Of a stretch of 64,000 nucleotides of DNA, positions 32,628-45,004 are shown in pieces (positions within the stretch are counted from its first letter, which is position 1; each line of letters begins with the position of its first letter). The position numbers and the translations under genes are program-made. The stretch lies in assembly GCA_028583405.1 (NCBI GenBank), contig JAPTMU010000161.1:313501-377500 (forward strand), written 5' to 3'. Source of the stretch: Pogonophryne albipinna. Lineage: Eukaryota > Chordata > Actinopteri > Perciformes > Artedidraconidae. The notes under the pieces were generated by a model. It had not been told where the DNA came from. It searched no databases and worked only from the letters and a program-made list of their open reading frames with translations.

Positions 32628-33776
32628 TATTAGCTATAGGGAAATGTCCCAGCAGTTTAGGATAATGAAGGTTCTAATCTAATCTGCTACATAGCCATTA
32701 TTTCTAACTCCTAATGACAGGAAGGCAGAAAGCGCATTATACAAATAATAATACTCATAATAATAGCAGACATTTTTTAACAATGACCACAATATCATTA
32801 TTTTAATAAACCAAATATGAACAATTGAGGAAAATGAGGAAGAACTGATTGTTCAACTGTTGTAGTACAAGTAGTAATGTAGTTAGTGCATAAATTACTA
32901 TTGCAACAAATGTGTTAATTTTCTTCATTATTAGTCGATTTTTTTTTGGACGAATGCTCCGGGCCAGTGGTTACAATGGTGGGGCCAGTGACAATACAAT
33001 TCCACCGGCCCGGAGGGCCAGTGGCTTTTTACCCTTAATGTCTACCCCTGAACATTTACTGACTTTTTTAGGATAGCTTAAAGTAATGTTGTAAAATTAC
33101 AACCGGGGGCCTTACAGGGTTAAGGGCTATTGTTTATTGTTATTTACTTTAAGATGTTTATTCTTAACCTATCATTTAATTAAAAAACTCTTATTTAAAT
33201 GATGTGTGTGTGTCTCTGTATTCCTGATGATACACTGAGAGAATGAGCCCATAGGGCTGCTGATCACCATAAGCTAAACAGTCTGTATATTGCATTAGAT
33301 TTGTATAATTAAGCTTCGTTGATACTTTGCCTGCAGGAATACGAAAAAAATAGTTAGATATACTGAATATTATTTGATCTATTCCACCACTTAATCCCAA
33401 ATAATGTAGAGGTGTGTTGTAGGTGCCTTAAATAACCCCTTATTTTATAGTGAGATGTATTTTTATGTTCACATAATAGTGATTTCAATGCCACCCCAAA
33501 ATGATCACTGGTTCCATCCTGGCCACCCCACTGAAAATGTCCTGGCTCCGCCACTGCCTAAAGGACATCACTAAATGCAAGAAAATATAATCACAATAAT
33601 TAAATCACACATAGAACAAAGGGCAGATCATATCCCCCTCCCCTTTTAAGCGGTAGTTACGTAAAAGAGTGTACACGTTACATAAAGATTGAATTAAATA
33701 TGACAACAGAATGTAAATTCCAACTCTCGTAGATCGACTCAGTCATCTCGCGAGAAGACACTGCGCCCCAAATATA

Positions 33777-36700
33777 ATGGACGTCGGTGGGAACAGTAGT
33801 GGGCTTCCTGTAAACAATAAACAGAGAGCTATGTTACCTAACAAAAGCAGGGGCGAGTTCACCCGAAACCCAAGAAAAGATTCAGAGGTACGTAAAAATA
33901 AGTGGTTATTTTTATTTACAGCAAACTAATCATTTAGTGACGAGGCTGCTGCTGCTTCTGTACCACATAACGTTAGCTTAGTTAGCTCTGTCAGGCTAGC
34001 TTTACTGTTTGTTCTGACACGGAGACACACACTAACAGCAGCAACTGAGGCTCTTAACATCTTTGAAAAAATATGCCTATGTTTGTGCAATATTCCCTTT
34101 GTAGCTTAATTTATGCAATGTTGAATAGTAGTGTAGCTTAGCAGGGGCTAGCTAGCTGATGTTAGCTAGTACCAGGCCAGACTGAGCTGTCTGTCAGCGG
34201 CGACCTGTTGAGGCTTATTTTGTCTGCGGCCTGTTGTGTTCATGTGATTTAAAACCATGGAGCCCTCCTTTAAGCTTATACCTATAAAGAAAACGAAGTT
34301 AGTCAGTGCTCCCTTGCCTCATAGTGGATACATTGCTGCATTTAACTGCGAGAAAACCACTTCTAGACTTCTTGTTTTCATGCGTTGACATCTTGTAATC
34401 TTTTGAATATTCAGAAAATAAATAAAATGTTAGCATTACAGATTAAACCATTGCAAATATGATTGAGAGGAGTTTATCTTTGTGACATCTAATTGATACA
34501 TGATCAACAGCTCCTGTGAAATACATACTTTCTAACAGGGTTGAAAAAAAATTGTTCTTAAATAAACGGTTTGGATTTATAATGTTGGTGAAAATATACA
34601 TTAGTTTGTATCAGTAAACTAGAATGAATGAAGTAATCAAAAGGCCCCTTTTTATTGTTTTGCATATAATAGTTTTGGACTATTCTTTGTAATACCTAAA
34701 GTTTTTAATGGTTAACCCTTCTTTCTGTTGGATTGTGTAACCTATAATTTTACTTTATATTGTAGACACACTATTTATTGTAGTACAATAAACATGTATT
34801 GAGTTCTATGGTCAGAGCTAGTTGAAGTGGCTTATAGTTGTTCTTAAATAAACAGCCAAAGAATAACGTTTATGTATTTAGTGATTAATAAAAAATGAAT
34901 ATTTACTTGCCATTCTGCCAGTTAACAAACACATATATACCGTGTTTGGTGCATAGGGGCTGTCGGAGTCTCCAGACCTGGAGTTTGAATATGCCGATAC
35001 AGACAAGTGGGCTGCTGAGCTGTCAGGTGTGTAGTCATTACGGACATTGAGATTACCTGACTTTGTTTTTTTGCTCTTCACTCTTGCAACATATTTTGTC
35101 TTATTTACATATTCTTTGTGAATGTTTCAGAGCTGTACAGTTACACCGAAGGACCGGAGTTTTCTCTCAATAGGCAGTGCTTTGAGGTCGAATTCAGAAC
35201 ACATGGTATGGAGTTCAACTTACAACACATCTTAATGACATTACAGCAAATCATCTATTACGTAAAATGAAGAAGGCATATGTCTGAAGTTAATTATCTC
35301 CACATCTTTTGTTTCTTAGTTTCTGATAAGAGGTGGACGGAGCTGGATGAATCTCAGCAGAGAGCTCACGCCATGCGCCTGCTGGACGGGCTGGAGATGA
35401 TCGCTCGAGAGAAGAGGCTGAAGGTCGCCAGAGCCATTCTTTACATGGCTCAGGGTCAGTCCACACATCCCTTAACACCTTCTTAGTATTAATTAATATT
35501 GATTGAATTCAAATTGATCAGAACATTTAGTTTAGTTTTTCTCAAAATATAAGCGTTTCACTGTTGCATTTTATTCTCTCTAGGAACCTTTGCAGAGTGC
35601 AGCTCTGAGGCTGAGGTGCAGCACTGGATGAGATACAACATCTTTCTGCTGCTGGATATGGGGACCTTCTCTGCTCTGGTGGAGCTGCTCAACATGGAGA
35701 TTGAGTACGTTATCAATCATGCAGAGGCTATCCTAATTTAGTTTTGCCTTTTTTATCTACAAGGAATCATCTCCTTTTATAAAAAGTGATAACTCCTTGT
35801 AGGTTAGAACAATCAGCTTTAGTGTTGCCAGTGAGCAACACTAAAGCACACTGTGTTGGCTTTGCAAGGCTAGATGTGACTAGATATTCTGTTGTAAAAT
35901 GATCTATCTGGAGAAGAGTTGAAAACACTTATATTCTCCCTTTCAGTAACAGCGCTGCCTGTAGTAATGCTGTGAGGAAACCAGCCATCTCCCTGGCTGA
36001 CAGCACAGATCTCAGAGTGCTGCTCAACATAATGTACCTGATGGTGGAAACCATACAACAGGATGATCCTGCCGACAAGCCTGAGTGGAAAGTCATCCGG
36101 GAAACCTTCAGAGCAGAACTAGGTGAGTTTTATCGACGTAAAAACCTGCAGTCATGTCACAGATTTGAAACAAAACATGCAAGGTGAACTATTTTAACTC
36201 CACTCCTCTAATCCAGGAGCTCCTCTGTACAACAACGAGCCGATTTCCGTCATGCTCTTCGGTATGGTTACCAAGTTCTGCAGCGGTCATGCCCCTCACT
36301 TCCCAATGAAGAAGGTGTTGTTGCTGTTGTGGAAGAGCATCCTGGTGAGACACGGTTTTGCTCCCACATGACCTCACAACAAAAACATATTACCTCTAAT
36401 CAGGAAACATGTTAAATGATTGTCCCCTGTTTCAGTTCACACTCGGAGGGTTTGAGCAGCTCCAAAGCATAAAGGTTCAAAAGCGTGAGGAGCTGGGTCT
36501 CCCCCCTCTCCCGGAGAACAGCATCCGAGTGATCCGCAGCATGAGGGCCGCTTCTCCTCCTGCGTCTGCGTCCGACCTCATCGAGCAGCAGCAGAAACGG
36601 GCGCGCCGCGAACACAAGGTAGACTTTACTGCTGCTCCCGGCTCTCAAAAGAAACATAGTGTGGGTTAAAAGAAGGTACATGTGAAATGTGTCGTTGCCT

Positions 36701-39700
36701 TGATTATATAGATCAGGGGTTTTGGAAAATCTTTCACCAAAGTAAAAGTATATATTGGGCAAAGTTATTTACAAAATCTGTAAATAATCTTGTGCAATAA
36801 ATACTTTTAATTTCACTACTGTTATCTGGCTTAGGGCTGCTCAAGTAATCGTATTTTAATCGCGATTACGATTATGGCTTGCAACGATTACGAAAACAAC
36901 GTAATCGAAATAAAACGATTATTTTTTTATTATTATGACTTTCTTTTCTTTTTTTAATACATTTTTTGTATTGGTTTTTCAGTTGAATTATACTTAAAGT
37001 TCAGGGTAATCAACTGTTAAAAACATACTGTTCACATTTTTTTTCTCCAATAAATGGATGTTTTCAAAGTCAATGAATAATCGCATTTAATAATCGCAAT
37101 TACAATTATTGACCCAAATAATCGAGATTATGATTTTTGCCATAATCGAGCAGCCCTAATCTGGCTGCTATCACACTGCTTTGTACATCCTACAAACATT
37201 TTATTTTTAAATACTGCTACTTATTGCTATCCACCTGGATCTGTACTTGTATTTTGTGTATTTCTATCTTTAATATTTTGTGCCTGCCTCTTATTTAAAA
37301 TGTTCCTATTTCTGCCTCTATATTTGAGCTGTAACAATGTACATTTCCCCCCGGTTGGACTAATAAAGATATTCAAATGTTTACACAGTCGTTGATCAAA
37401 CAAGACAACCTTGACGCATTCAACGAGAAGGATCCTTACAAGGCAGACGACTCACGTGAGGATGAGGACGACAACGATGACAATGATAACTCTATAGAGC
37501 CGGAGACTTTCCCTCTGGAGAGGGACGAGGTGATGCCTCCGCCTATTCCTCAACCTCCATCAGAGAGGGTGTCTTTCCCCAAAGGACTGCCGTGGGCTCC
37601 TAAAGTCAGGTACCGGTGGATCCGTTTCTCTTGTCCACAAATCTAGAAAGAAGATTATAAAGATTGAGGTTCTGTTATGATGTTGGTGTGTTTCTCTCCC
37701 ACAGGGAAAAGGACATTGAGAATTTCCTGGAATCAAGTAGAAGTAAATTCATAGGTTACACACTTGGGAAGTACGTTTTCGAAAGCAACTTAAGTCTAAT
37801 ATTTCACACTTTGACTGTATGGTGTGTGCTGATGTTTTTTTTGTGCATGTCTCACAGTGATACAGATACAGTCGTTGGTTTACCCCGGCCAATCCATGAG
37901 AGCATAAGGACGTTAAAGCAGGTATTGAATTAGCCATTTCACAACATCTTTTTACTTCTAGAGTGTACTGTATACCCTTAAAGTCAATAGTGCTGCTAGA
38001 TTCTCACGTATATTCCTCATCTTTTTTCAGCACAAGTACATCTCCATTGCTGAGATACAGATTGCAAAGGAGGAGGAGTTTCAGAAAACCCCTCTGTCTG
38101 GGGTAAGTAGACACAGGGGCGTTAATAGTTAAGGAATCACGTTTGACTTTAAGAAATGGGTACTGACAGTTTTCAATATTTTTCATATTTAACTGACTAA
38201 TCGATACATCTAAAATATAATTGACAGATTAATCAATAATGAAATGTTTGTCAAATGCATACCTTATCTGAAAAATAAGGTAAGGTAAAAATTGTGAGCT
38301 GTTTGTCTGTAATTAATAATTGACGATAGCAGAGGTTTTAGGGTCTTGTGTCTGCAAAACAATCTTTCTCGAGGTGTCATGGTGATGTACATTTTGTTTT
38401 GTTTCTATTCTTATCAGGGTGAAGAAGACGTGGAGATGTCCTCCATTGAGCTGCTCTATCAAGGAATTCTGCCCAGTTTGCCTCAATACATGGTTAGTGG
38501 GCTCCGGTATACACTGTGGTAATTCTCCTGTGAAGAAAAGGTTATAGAATATTTCAGTGGCTTTCAGTTCCGTGCAAATAACAATAAATAATGTTAGCCT
38601 TAAGACCCTTTTGTGTAAATAATGTTGTAACCTTTATTTAGTTGAGTCTAATATAATGTTTTGCATGTAAGGCCCTTCAGACACTGAAGTTGACATAAAT
38701 GCAAAATGTTGTAGTTCTAAGAGCATTAGATACATTATATCATTACTCTTTTTATGGTATAAATCAACCATCACTGACTGTTACTCACTTCCTGTTCTGT
38801 CTCTCTGAATGTCAGATCGCTCTGCTGAAGATCCTCCTCGCTGCAGCTCCGACCTCCAAAGCCAAGACGGACTCCATCAACATCCTGGCAGACGTGCTGC
38901 CGGAGGAGATGCCGTAAGTGACGCAGGGCCTCTTCAAAACTTTAAACAGCAATGCCAATATCCATTCTAGTGGGACAAGTAAAATACAATACGTTTATTA
39001 ACAATTTAAAATGAGATGTGTCTAAAATGGAAAATTGGTGTAACTTCACATTGCAGGCATACAGATTAAAGGTTATTTTGTCCAAACTCTGGTTAGCAGG
39101 CTTGAGGTTGTCTGAGTCTCAACATTTTATGATATTTTATTTTCTCTGAGGATCAGAGTTAAACTAAATCTGTGATTGATGTGTAATGTCTGACTCTGCA
39201 GGACCACAGTGCTGCAGAGCATGAAACTCGGTGTTGATGTCAATCGACACAAAGAGATCATCGTGAAGGCCATCTCTGCCATCCTGCTGCTGCTCCTCAA
39301 ACACTTCAAACTAAACCACATCTACCAGGTAAACACAGCTCTAGTTAATGAGAATACGTACATTTATTCGCTTTTTCTCACCAAAAAAACACTTTTTTAA
39401 AGTTGTTTCGGAATCATGACATTCCTCACAATACATTTCTGTGATGGTTATTATGTAACTGTAAGCACACACCTCCTAAGTTGAAGGTCAGAATGAATTG
39501 AGTGAGCTGTGTTAGATATTTGCCAACCATTGATCTCATTCTTGTATATGTTTCTTGAAATAAGGATATGACTAAATATCATTAACTGAACATGTCTTTG
39601 TATTTTATCTCACAGTTTGAGTACATGGCTCAACATCTCGTGTTTGCCAACTGCATCCCCCTCATTCTCAAGTTCTTCAACCAGAACATCATGTCGTACA

Positions 39701-42097
39701 TCACGGCCAAAAACAGGTACTTTCAGGACATCTCATCTCATTGCAAGAGTATTGAAATGTTCGTTGTTTCATGACTCAATGTTTTTCCCCATTAGCATTT
39801 CAGTTCTTGACTTTCCTCATTGCGTGGTGAACGAGCTGCCCGAGTTAACCGCAGAGAGTTTGGTGAGTTTTCCATTGTTTTGTAATCGTTGCCTTCTGAT
39901 TATACAGTGTTTTTTTTTTTTCTGCTGATGTCAAAACTAGCCATGTCATTTTTTTTAATGTTGGCATTTGGTCTTTTACAGGAAGCAGGAGACAACAATC
40001 AGTTTTGCTGGAGGAATCTGTTCTCCTGCATCAACCTGCTGAGGATCCTCAACAAACTGACCAAGTGGAAGCACTCCAGAACAATGGTGGGAGCAATCCT
40101 CCACAAATAACATTGAAGAGGACGGCTTTCATCAGAAATATAAACAAATCCATGTATAAACATTCATCTTTGCCCTCTCAGATGCTGGTGGTGTTTAAGT
40201 CCGCTCCCATCCTGAAGAGGGCGCTGAAGGTGAAGCAGGCCATGATGCAGCTTTACGTCCTCAAGCTGCTCAAAGTGCAGACCAAATACCTGGGCCGTCA
40301 GTGGAGGAAGAGCAACATGAAGACCATGTCGGCCATTTATCAGAAGGTCCGACATCGGCTCAACGACGACTGGGCCTACGGGAACGGTGAGTGGAATCAC
40401 AATCATACAGCCAGTAGGAATTCATTCAATTCAGCATGAATACAAGTTTATGCTGGGATATAACAAAACTGCAAGTGCTATTGTTGTGAAGTGTATTTGG
40501 TTTTTATTAGAGCTGAATTAGTACACGTATTTACACACGGCATGTATTGCACGTCTGTCCGTCCTGGGAGAAGGATCCCTCCTCTGTTGCTCTCCCTGAG
40601 GTTTCTCCCATTTTTCCCTTTAAACTGTGGGTTTTCTCCGGAAGTTTTTCCTTGTAAGATGTGAGGGTCTAAGGACAGAGGGTGTCGTATTGTCATACTG
40701 AGACAAATGTAACATTTGTGATATTGGGCTATATAAATAAACATTGATTGAGTAGGTTAATTGATCACTCGATATTCAGATACTCAAATAATTATTTTAA
40801 AGCTTTTGTGTTCTGTGAATAACAATTATATAAAACACAGCATTACATTACATTTAATTTAGCTGACGCTTTTATCCAAAGCGACTTACAATATGTGCAT
40901 TCGACCAAGAAGATACAAACTTGAAGAAAACAGAATCATATAAGTACATCAGGTTTCATAGAGCCAAAACATTTCAAGTGCTACTCAACTAGATTTAGAT
41001 AAGCCAGTCCTTTATTAGTATATAAGTGCTTTGTTAATAGTTCTATTGCTCGAAGTGGAGTCGAAAGAGATGAGTTTTCAGTCTGCGCCGGAAGGTGTGT
41101 AAGCTATCTGCTGTCCTGATGTCAATGGGGAGCTCATTCCACCATTTTGGAGCCAGGATAGCAAACCCACGTGTTTTTGCTGATGGGAACTTGGGTCCCC
41201 TTCGCAGCGAGCTGTTTGGTTGATGCAGAGCGGAGTGCACGTGCTGGGGTGTATGGTTTAACCATGTCCTGGATGTAGGAAGGGCCAGATCCATTCGCAG
41301 CATGGTACGCAAGTACCATTGTCTTGAAGTGGATTCTAGCAGTTACTGGAAGCCAGTGAAGGGAGCGGAGGAGCGGAGTGGTGTGGGAGAATGTAGGAAG
41401 GTTGAAGACCAGACAGCAAACATTGTTCACCCAGGTCTGTCATCAAAAACATTTTGAGTACATCGAACAATAAATGTTATCTTATCCTTTTTTGATACCA
41501 GTTCTTTAATCCACTTTCTGATCCTGGCACATTCATATTTGCACATTTTAGTTTTGCTTGTTATGTCGGATGTCTAAGATATAGGAAGATAAATACCCAG
41601 AATAAAAAGTGCAGGCTCTAATAGTAGTTTATTTGTTAAGATTTGATTCCACATATGATATTATCCAAAAAGGAATACATTTGCACTCATTCATGTTCAC
41701 ACTTGATGCGCATTAGCCAGTGTTACGGTAATGGTTTCAGGCTTCTGTTCGCTGTGGGTCTCTAATCCTTCTTTAATGAAACTAAGGGGTTATATTTCCA
41801 CTCAAAGCAAAATGCACCCAATATGAACTGCTTTTTGTTCTCTGATCAGATCTGGATGCTCGACCTTGGGACTTCCAGGCCGAGGAGTGTGCTCTGCGTG
41901 CGAACATCGAACGCTTCAACAGTCGCCGCTACGACAACAGCCAAAGCAACCCGGACTTCCTGCCTGTGGACAACTGTCTGCAGAGCGTCCTGGGACAGCG
42001 GGTGGACCTGCCTGAGGACTTCCAGATGAACTATGACCTGTGGCTAGAGCGGGAAGTCTTCTCCAAACCCATTTCCTGGGAAGAACTGCTGCAGTGA
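33777..42097 (+). CDS. strip1: striatin-interacting protein 1 (STRIPAK scaffold)
   Basis: Twenty exons join in frame to 815 aa (human 837): 33777-33887, 34957-35026, 35131-35205, 35320-35454, 35584-35704, 35947-36122, 36217-36344, 36436-36618, 37389-37609, 37705-37770, 37858-37921, 38031-38102, 38418-38492, 38816-38913, 39202-39328, 39616-39716, 39796-39862, 39982-40086, 40182-40386 and 41850-42097. The product has the N1221-type domain ([19 protein letters not shown] onward), an acidic linker ([10 protein letters not shown]) and the C-terminal STRIP/Far11 domain, ending [14 protein letters not shown]1 scaffolds the STRIPAK PP2A-kinase complex with striatins, MOBs and GCKIII kinases and affects cytoskeleton and Hippo signalling. 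The N-terminus is shorter than in mammals and lacks their proline/alanine-rich stretch. All junctions are GT-AG. The ahcyl1 neighbour supports STRIP1 rather than STRIP2. Confidence 0.95.
36832..37158. mobile_element. 327-bp hAT-like MITE in strip1 intron 8
   Basis: Ends TAGGGCTGCTC and GAGCAGCCCTA are perfect 11-bp inverted repeats, flanked by a perfect 8-bp duplication ATCTGGCT (36824-36831 and 37159-37166). The interior is rich in AATCG-type motifs in inverted arrangement. It is non-coding. Confidence 0.85.
40478..40745 (+). repeat. abundant fish LINE-tail repeat in strip1 intron 19
   Basis: The stretch with GGGAGAAGGATCCCTCCTCT, CTGAGGTTTCTCCCATTTTT and GGTCTAAGGACAGAGGGTGT, closing with a TATAAATAAACATTGATTG tail, is wording I recognise as one of the commonest teleost interspersed 3' ends. 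The family name is uncertain. The 5' end is not sharply visible. Confidence 0.6.
40841..41425 (-). mobile_element. 5'-truncated L2-type LINE (reverse orientation) in strip1 intron 19
   Basis: This is the reverse-strand copy of the same LINE 3' end seen at 31979-32627. It starts (plus strand) at the CATTACATTACATTT tail and reads leftward to LVFNLP. It encodes [17 protein letters not shown] and [14 protein letters not shown] frameshift-type deletion removes part of the LAAPSLRGG region. No clear target duplication was found. Confidence 0.75.
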
Positions 42098-43576
42098 GAA
42101 TCGACTTTTCTAAATAAAGTTTCAATCGGGAGTTCTGACAAGCCACCGACAGCATCATGTGACACCAGACTGACGCGCAGGTGTGGACCTACAATCATCA
42201 CGTTTGATTGCTGCTCTAAATATATGCTTAATGTGATGAACTATTGAGACTTTTCCCCACACTAATGCCCCCCCACAGTTTATTTTAAATGTGCAGAGTC
42301 CTGCTCTACGTGTGGAATTGAACCCAACCTTTACATATACGGGTGTTTGCTCAGTGCCTCTTACCTGCTACGAAAAGTCAGTCAGTTTTACCTTGAAGCA
42401 CTACATGGAAGTTTCAATTTAGTTTTAAACAAATTTACTGGGAACACAATTTGCGTATTCATTAAGAGTCTTAATATAGGCGTGTGTGCTTTGTTGAGGC
42501 AGCAGATTTTTAGATGTTATCAAAGGTTATTATTCACAGGTTGTAGAGTACGCATAGCAAAGAAACAGATGCTGGATCCAAAGTCAAGCTAAGAAAGAAT
42601 CAGACAAAATATATGTGTATTAAAAGCTCACAATTTTAAAGTCACTATGAGATTTTTGTCCAATTCTTAATCAATGAAACATTCCCTGTCACATCTCATG
42701 AGTTTATCTTCATAAGAGAGATAAAGAGAACAGGTGTGGGGCTTTTTATTCATATCCTTATGTATAAATCCAAATGTATTCCTTTTTAACAGTCATCACC
42801 TGAAGAGGAGAATCTCCTGACTCACCCTTTGTTGTTGGATGTTATTTGCATTATTCTGAGTGCTGCCGACACACCTTTACTCTGGGACCATGCAGGCGTT
42901 CAGACCATCAGGCTGTTTAGACGTTATGATTACAGCCTCGATTATTGTTTTTGTACCTAAAGTAGCTCAAGAGCATCCATTCGCTTTGTGTGGAGAAAAT
43001 GGTGACACATGTTCACGTCACTTGGTTGTGTGAGAGAGAAGAAAGTTTGATTTGAGATCATTCACTTCTTTAGTTTCACCCATCAGACAGCGGTGCTGAA
43101 CTGAAGGGGAAATCTCAGTTAAATTGCGAGTTACAGAACCCGATTCCTCTTTCTACTTAACATGTTTTAGTTTAAAGGTTAAGGACATTAAAATACATGT
43201 AAATTGTGAACCTTATTTATCATGGCTTTGTCTTACATAGACTTATACTGTAATAAAATGATACTGTCATTCATGTGGCATTTTTTTAAAATCTTTATTT
43301 AGATTATTAATTTGACATTTTATGAGTTTGTTTTTACTGAGCCAAATGTTTTATAATGTGCGGGTGTGTGACCAAACAAAGACTTGTTATATCGCACTTT
43401 AAGCAGTTTTTCAATCATCACATCGTTGTGAAGTGTGAGTGAAATATCTCGTATGTAATCTGGGTAGAAATATAGTATAATATACAGAATGACTGAATCA
43501 ACTGTTGTCTTTTATATACGGGGATGTTATAATAATTGTTGAACCAAATGTCACGGGTGCAGGTTTGTTTTTGTCC
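42098..43576. other. strip1 3' UTR and downstream DNA
   Basis: An AATAAA at 42113-42118 lies only 16 bases past the strip1 stop, and another at 43252-43257 could end a longer 3' UTR. No gene is recognised between them. Confidence 0.5.
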
Positions 43577-45003
43577 TAAAGTAAACAGGAAGCCAGTGCA
43601 GAGCGGCTAGAACTGGACTAATGTGTTCTCTCCTCTTAGTTCACAACCGAGCTGCAGAGTTTTGGATGAGCTGAAGTCTGTCAGTAGTTTTTTCGGGAGG
43701 TCAGTGAAAGTGCATTACAGTAGTCTATCCGGCTTGAGACGAAGGCATGTATTAGCGTCTCTGCGTAGTTTTGATTTAGGAATGGTCTTACTTTAGCAAT
43801 GTTTCTGTCACTTTGCTAATGTTAGAGCTGAAGCTTAGATCTGAATCTAATAACACCAAGAGTCAAGACTTGTGACCTCCGGTTTGATCCGGTTAGTAAA
43901 TATCCCGAGATTATTAAACATCTCTTTTTGCTTTGGGGCCGACTAGCAGAATTTCAGTTTTGTCCTCATTCAGCTTTAGGAAGTTACTGCTCATCCATTT
44001 ATCTATCGCCAACAGGCAGTTGGCGATGGCGGTAATAGCTGCAGTGTAATTAGGTTCTGCCGATATATACAGTTGTGTATCTCATCCGCATAGCTGTGAA
44101 AGCATACATTGTGTTTTCTGATCAGGTCACCAAGTGGTAGCATATATAAAGAAAACAGACCAAGGCAGCTCCCTTGTGGAACCCCATAATAGCTGTTGTG
44201 TTCTTTGGACACATGATTTCCCAGGCTGACAAAACGTTCTCCCTTTGATGTTTGTTCTAAACCAGTTTAAGACAGTCAGAAAGACCAACCCACTTTTCGA
44301 GACTATTGATGAGGATGTCGTGATCAATTGTGTCGAAAGCTGCACTGAGATCCAAGAGGATAATAATTGAGACCCTATTTGTATTACAGTTCAGTCTGAG
44401 GGCACTGACTATTTTAATAAGAGCAGTCTCAGTGCTGTGGTATCTTCTAAAACCTGATTGAAACTTCAAGGATGTTGTTTCCTCTCAAAAATGAATTTAT
44501 TTTCTCTGATACTATCTTTTCAACTATTTTACTGATGAATGGCTCGCTGCACCCTCGCTGCCAAGGGGACCCAAGTTCCCATCAGCAAAAACACGTGGGT
44601 TTGCTATCCTGGCTCCAAAATGGTGGAATGAGCTCCCCATTGACATCAGGACAGCAGATAGCTTACACACCTTCCGGCGCAGACTGAAAACTCATCTCTT
44701 TCGACTCCACTTCAAGCAATAGAACTATTAACAAAGCACTTATATACTAATAAAGGACTGACTAAAGCCAGTTGAGTAGCACTTGAAATGTTTTAGCTCT
44801 ATGAAACCTGATGTACTTATATGATTCTGTTTTCTTCAAGTTTGTATTTTGTTGGTCGAACGCACTTATTGTAAGTCGCTTTGGATAAAAGCGTCAGCTA
44901 AATGCAATGTAATGAATGGAAGGTTGGATATTGGTTTATAGCTCGTTAGTAAATTAATATCAACATTTGGTTTCTTTAACAGAGATTTGATAACGGCAGT
45001 TTT
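43577..45003 (-). mobile_element. degenerate L2-type LINE, reverse-transcriptase region, interrupted
   Basis: Read on the minus strand, pieces of one reverse transcriptase follow in order: KPNVDINLLTSYKPISNLPF, SKIVEKI, then FQSGFRRYHSTETALIKI with IIILLDLSAAFDTIDHDIL, then [19 protein letters not shown] and FHSYADE. The usual YADD catalytic motif appears as YADE, and several frameshifts break the frame. The continuity PISNLPF-ISKIVEKI is split by a younger LINE at 44543-44911. It is an old inactive copy. Confidence 0.75.
44543..44911 (+). mobile_element. short 5'-truncated L2-type LINE inserted into an older LINE
   Basis: This is the last part of the same LINE 3' end found at 31979 and 40841 ([14 protein letters not shown] in one frame, tail GCGTCAGCTAAATGCAATGT). 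An 8-bp duplication ATGAATGG flanks it (44535-44542 and 44912-44919). Removing it restores the reading PISNLPF-ISKIVEKI of the host LINE. Confidence 0.8.
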
Positions 45004-45004
45004 A

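Larger units (their letters stand above)
26753..33556. mobile_element. 6.8-kb composite hAT-like insertion
   Basis: The ends read CAGTGGCC... on the left and ...GGCTCCGCCACTG on the right, and the insertion is flanked by a perfect 8-bp duplication CCTAAAGG (26745-26752 and 33557-33564). Inside are a tandem array of hAT transposase-like 5' exons, a 24-bp-inverted-repeat element and a truncated LINE. The right end also carries the hAT wording CAGTGGCGGAGCCAGGA on the minus strand. The inverted match at the extreme ends is short, about 7 bp; the perfect duplication is the main argument that it is one insertion. It sits between ahcyl1 and strip1, ending 220 bp before the strip1 ATG. Confidence 0.65.
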
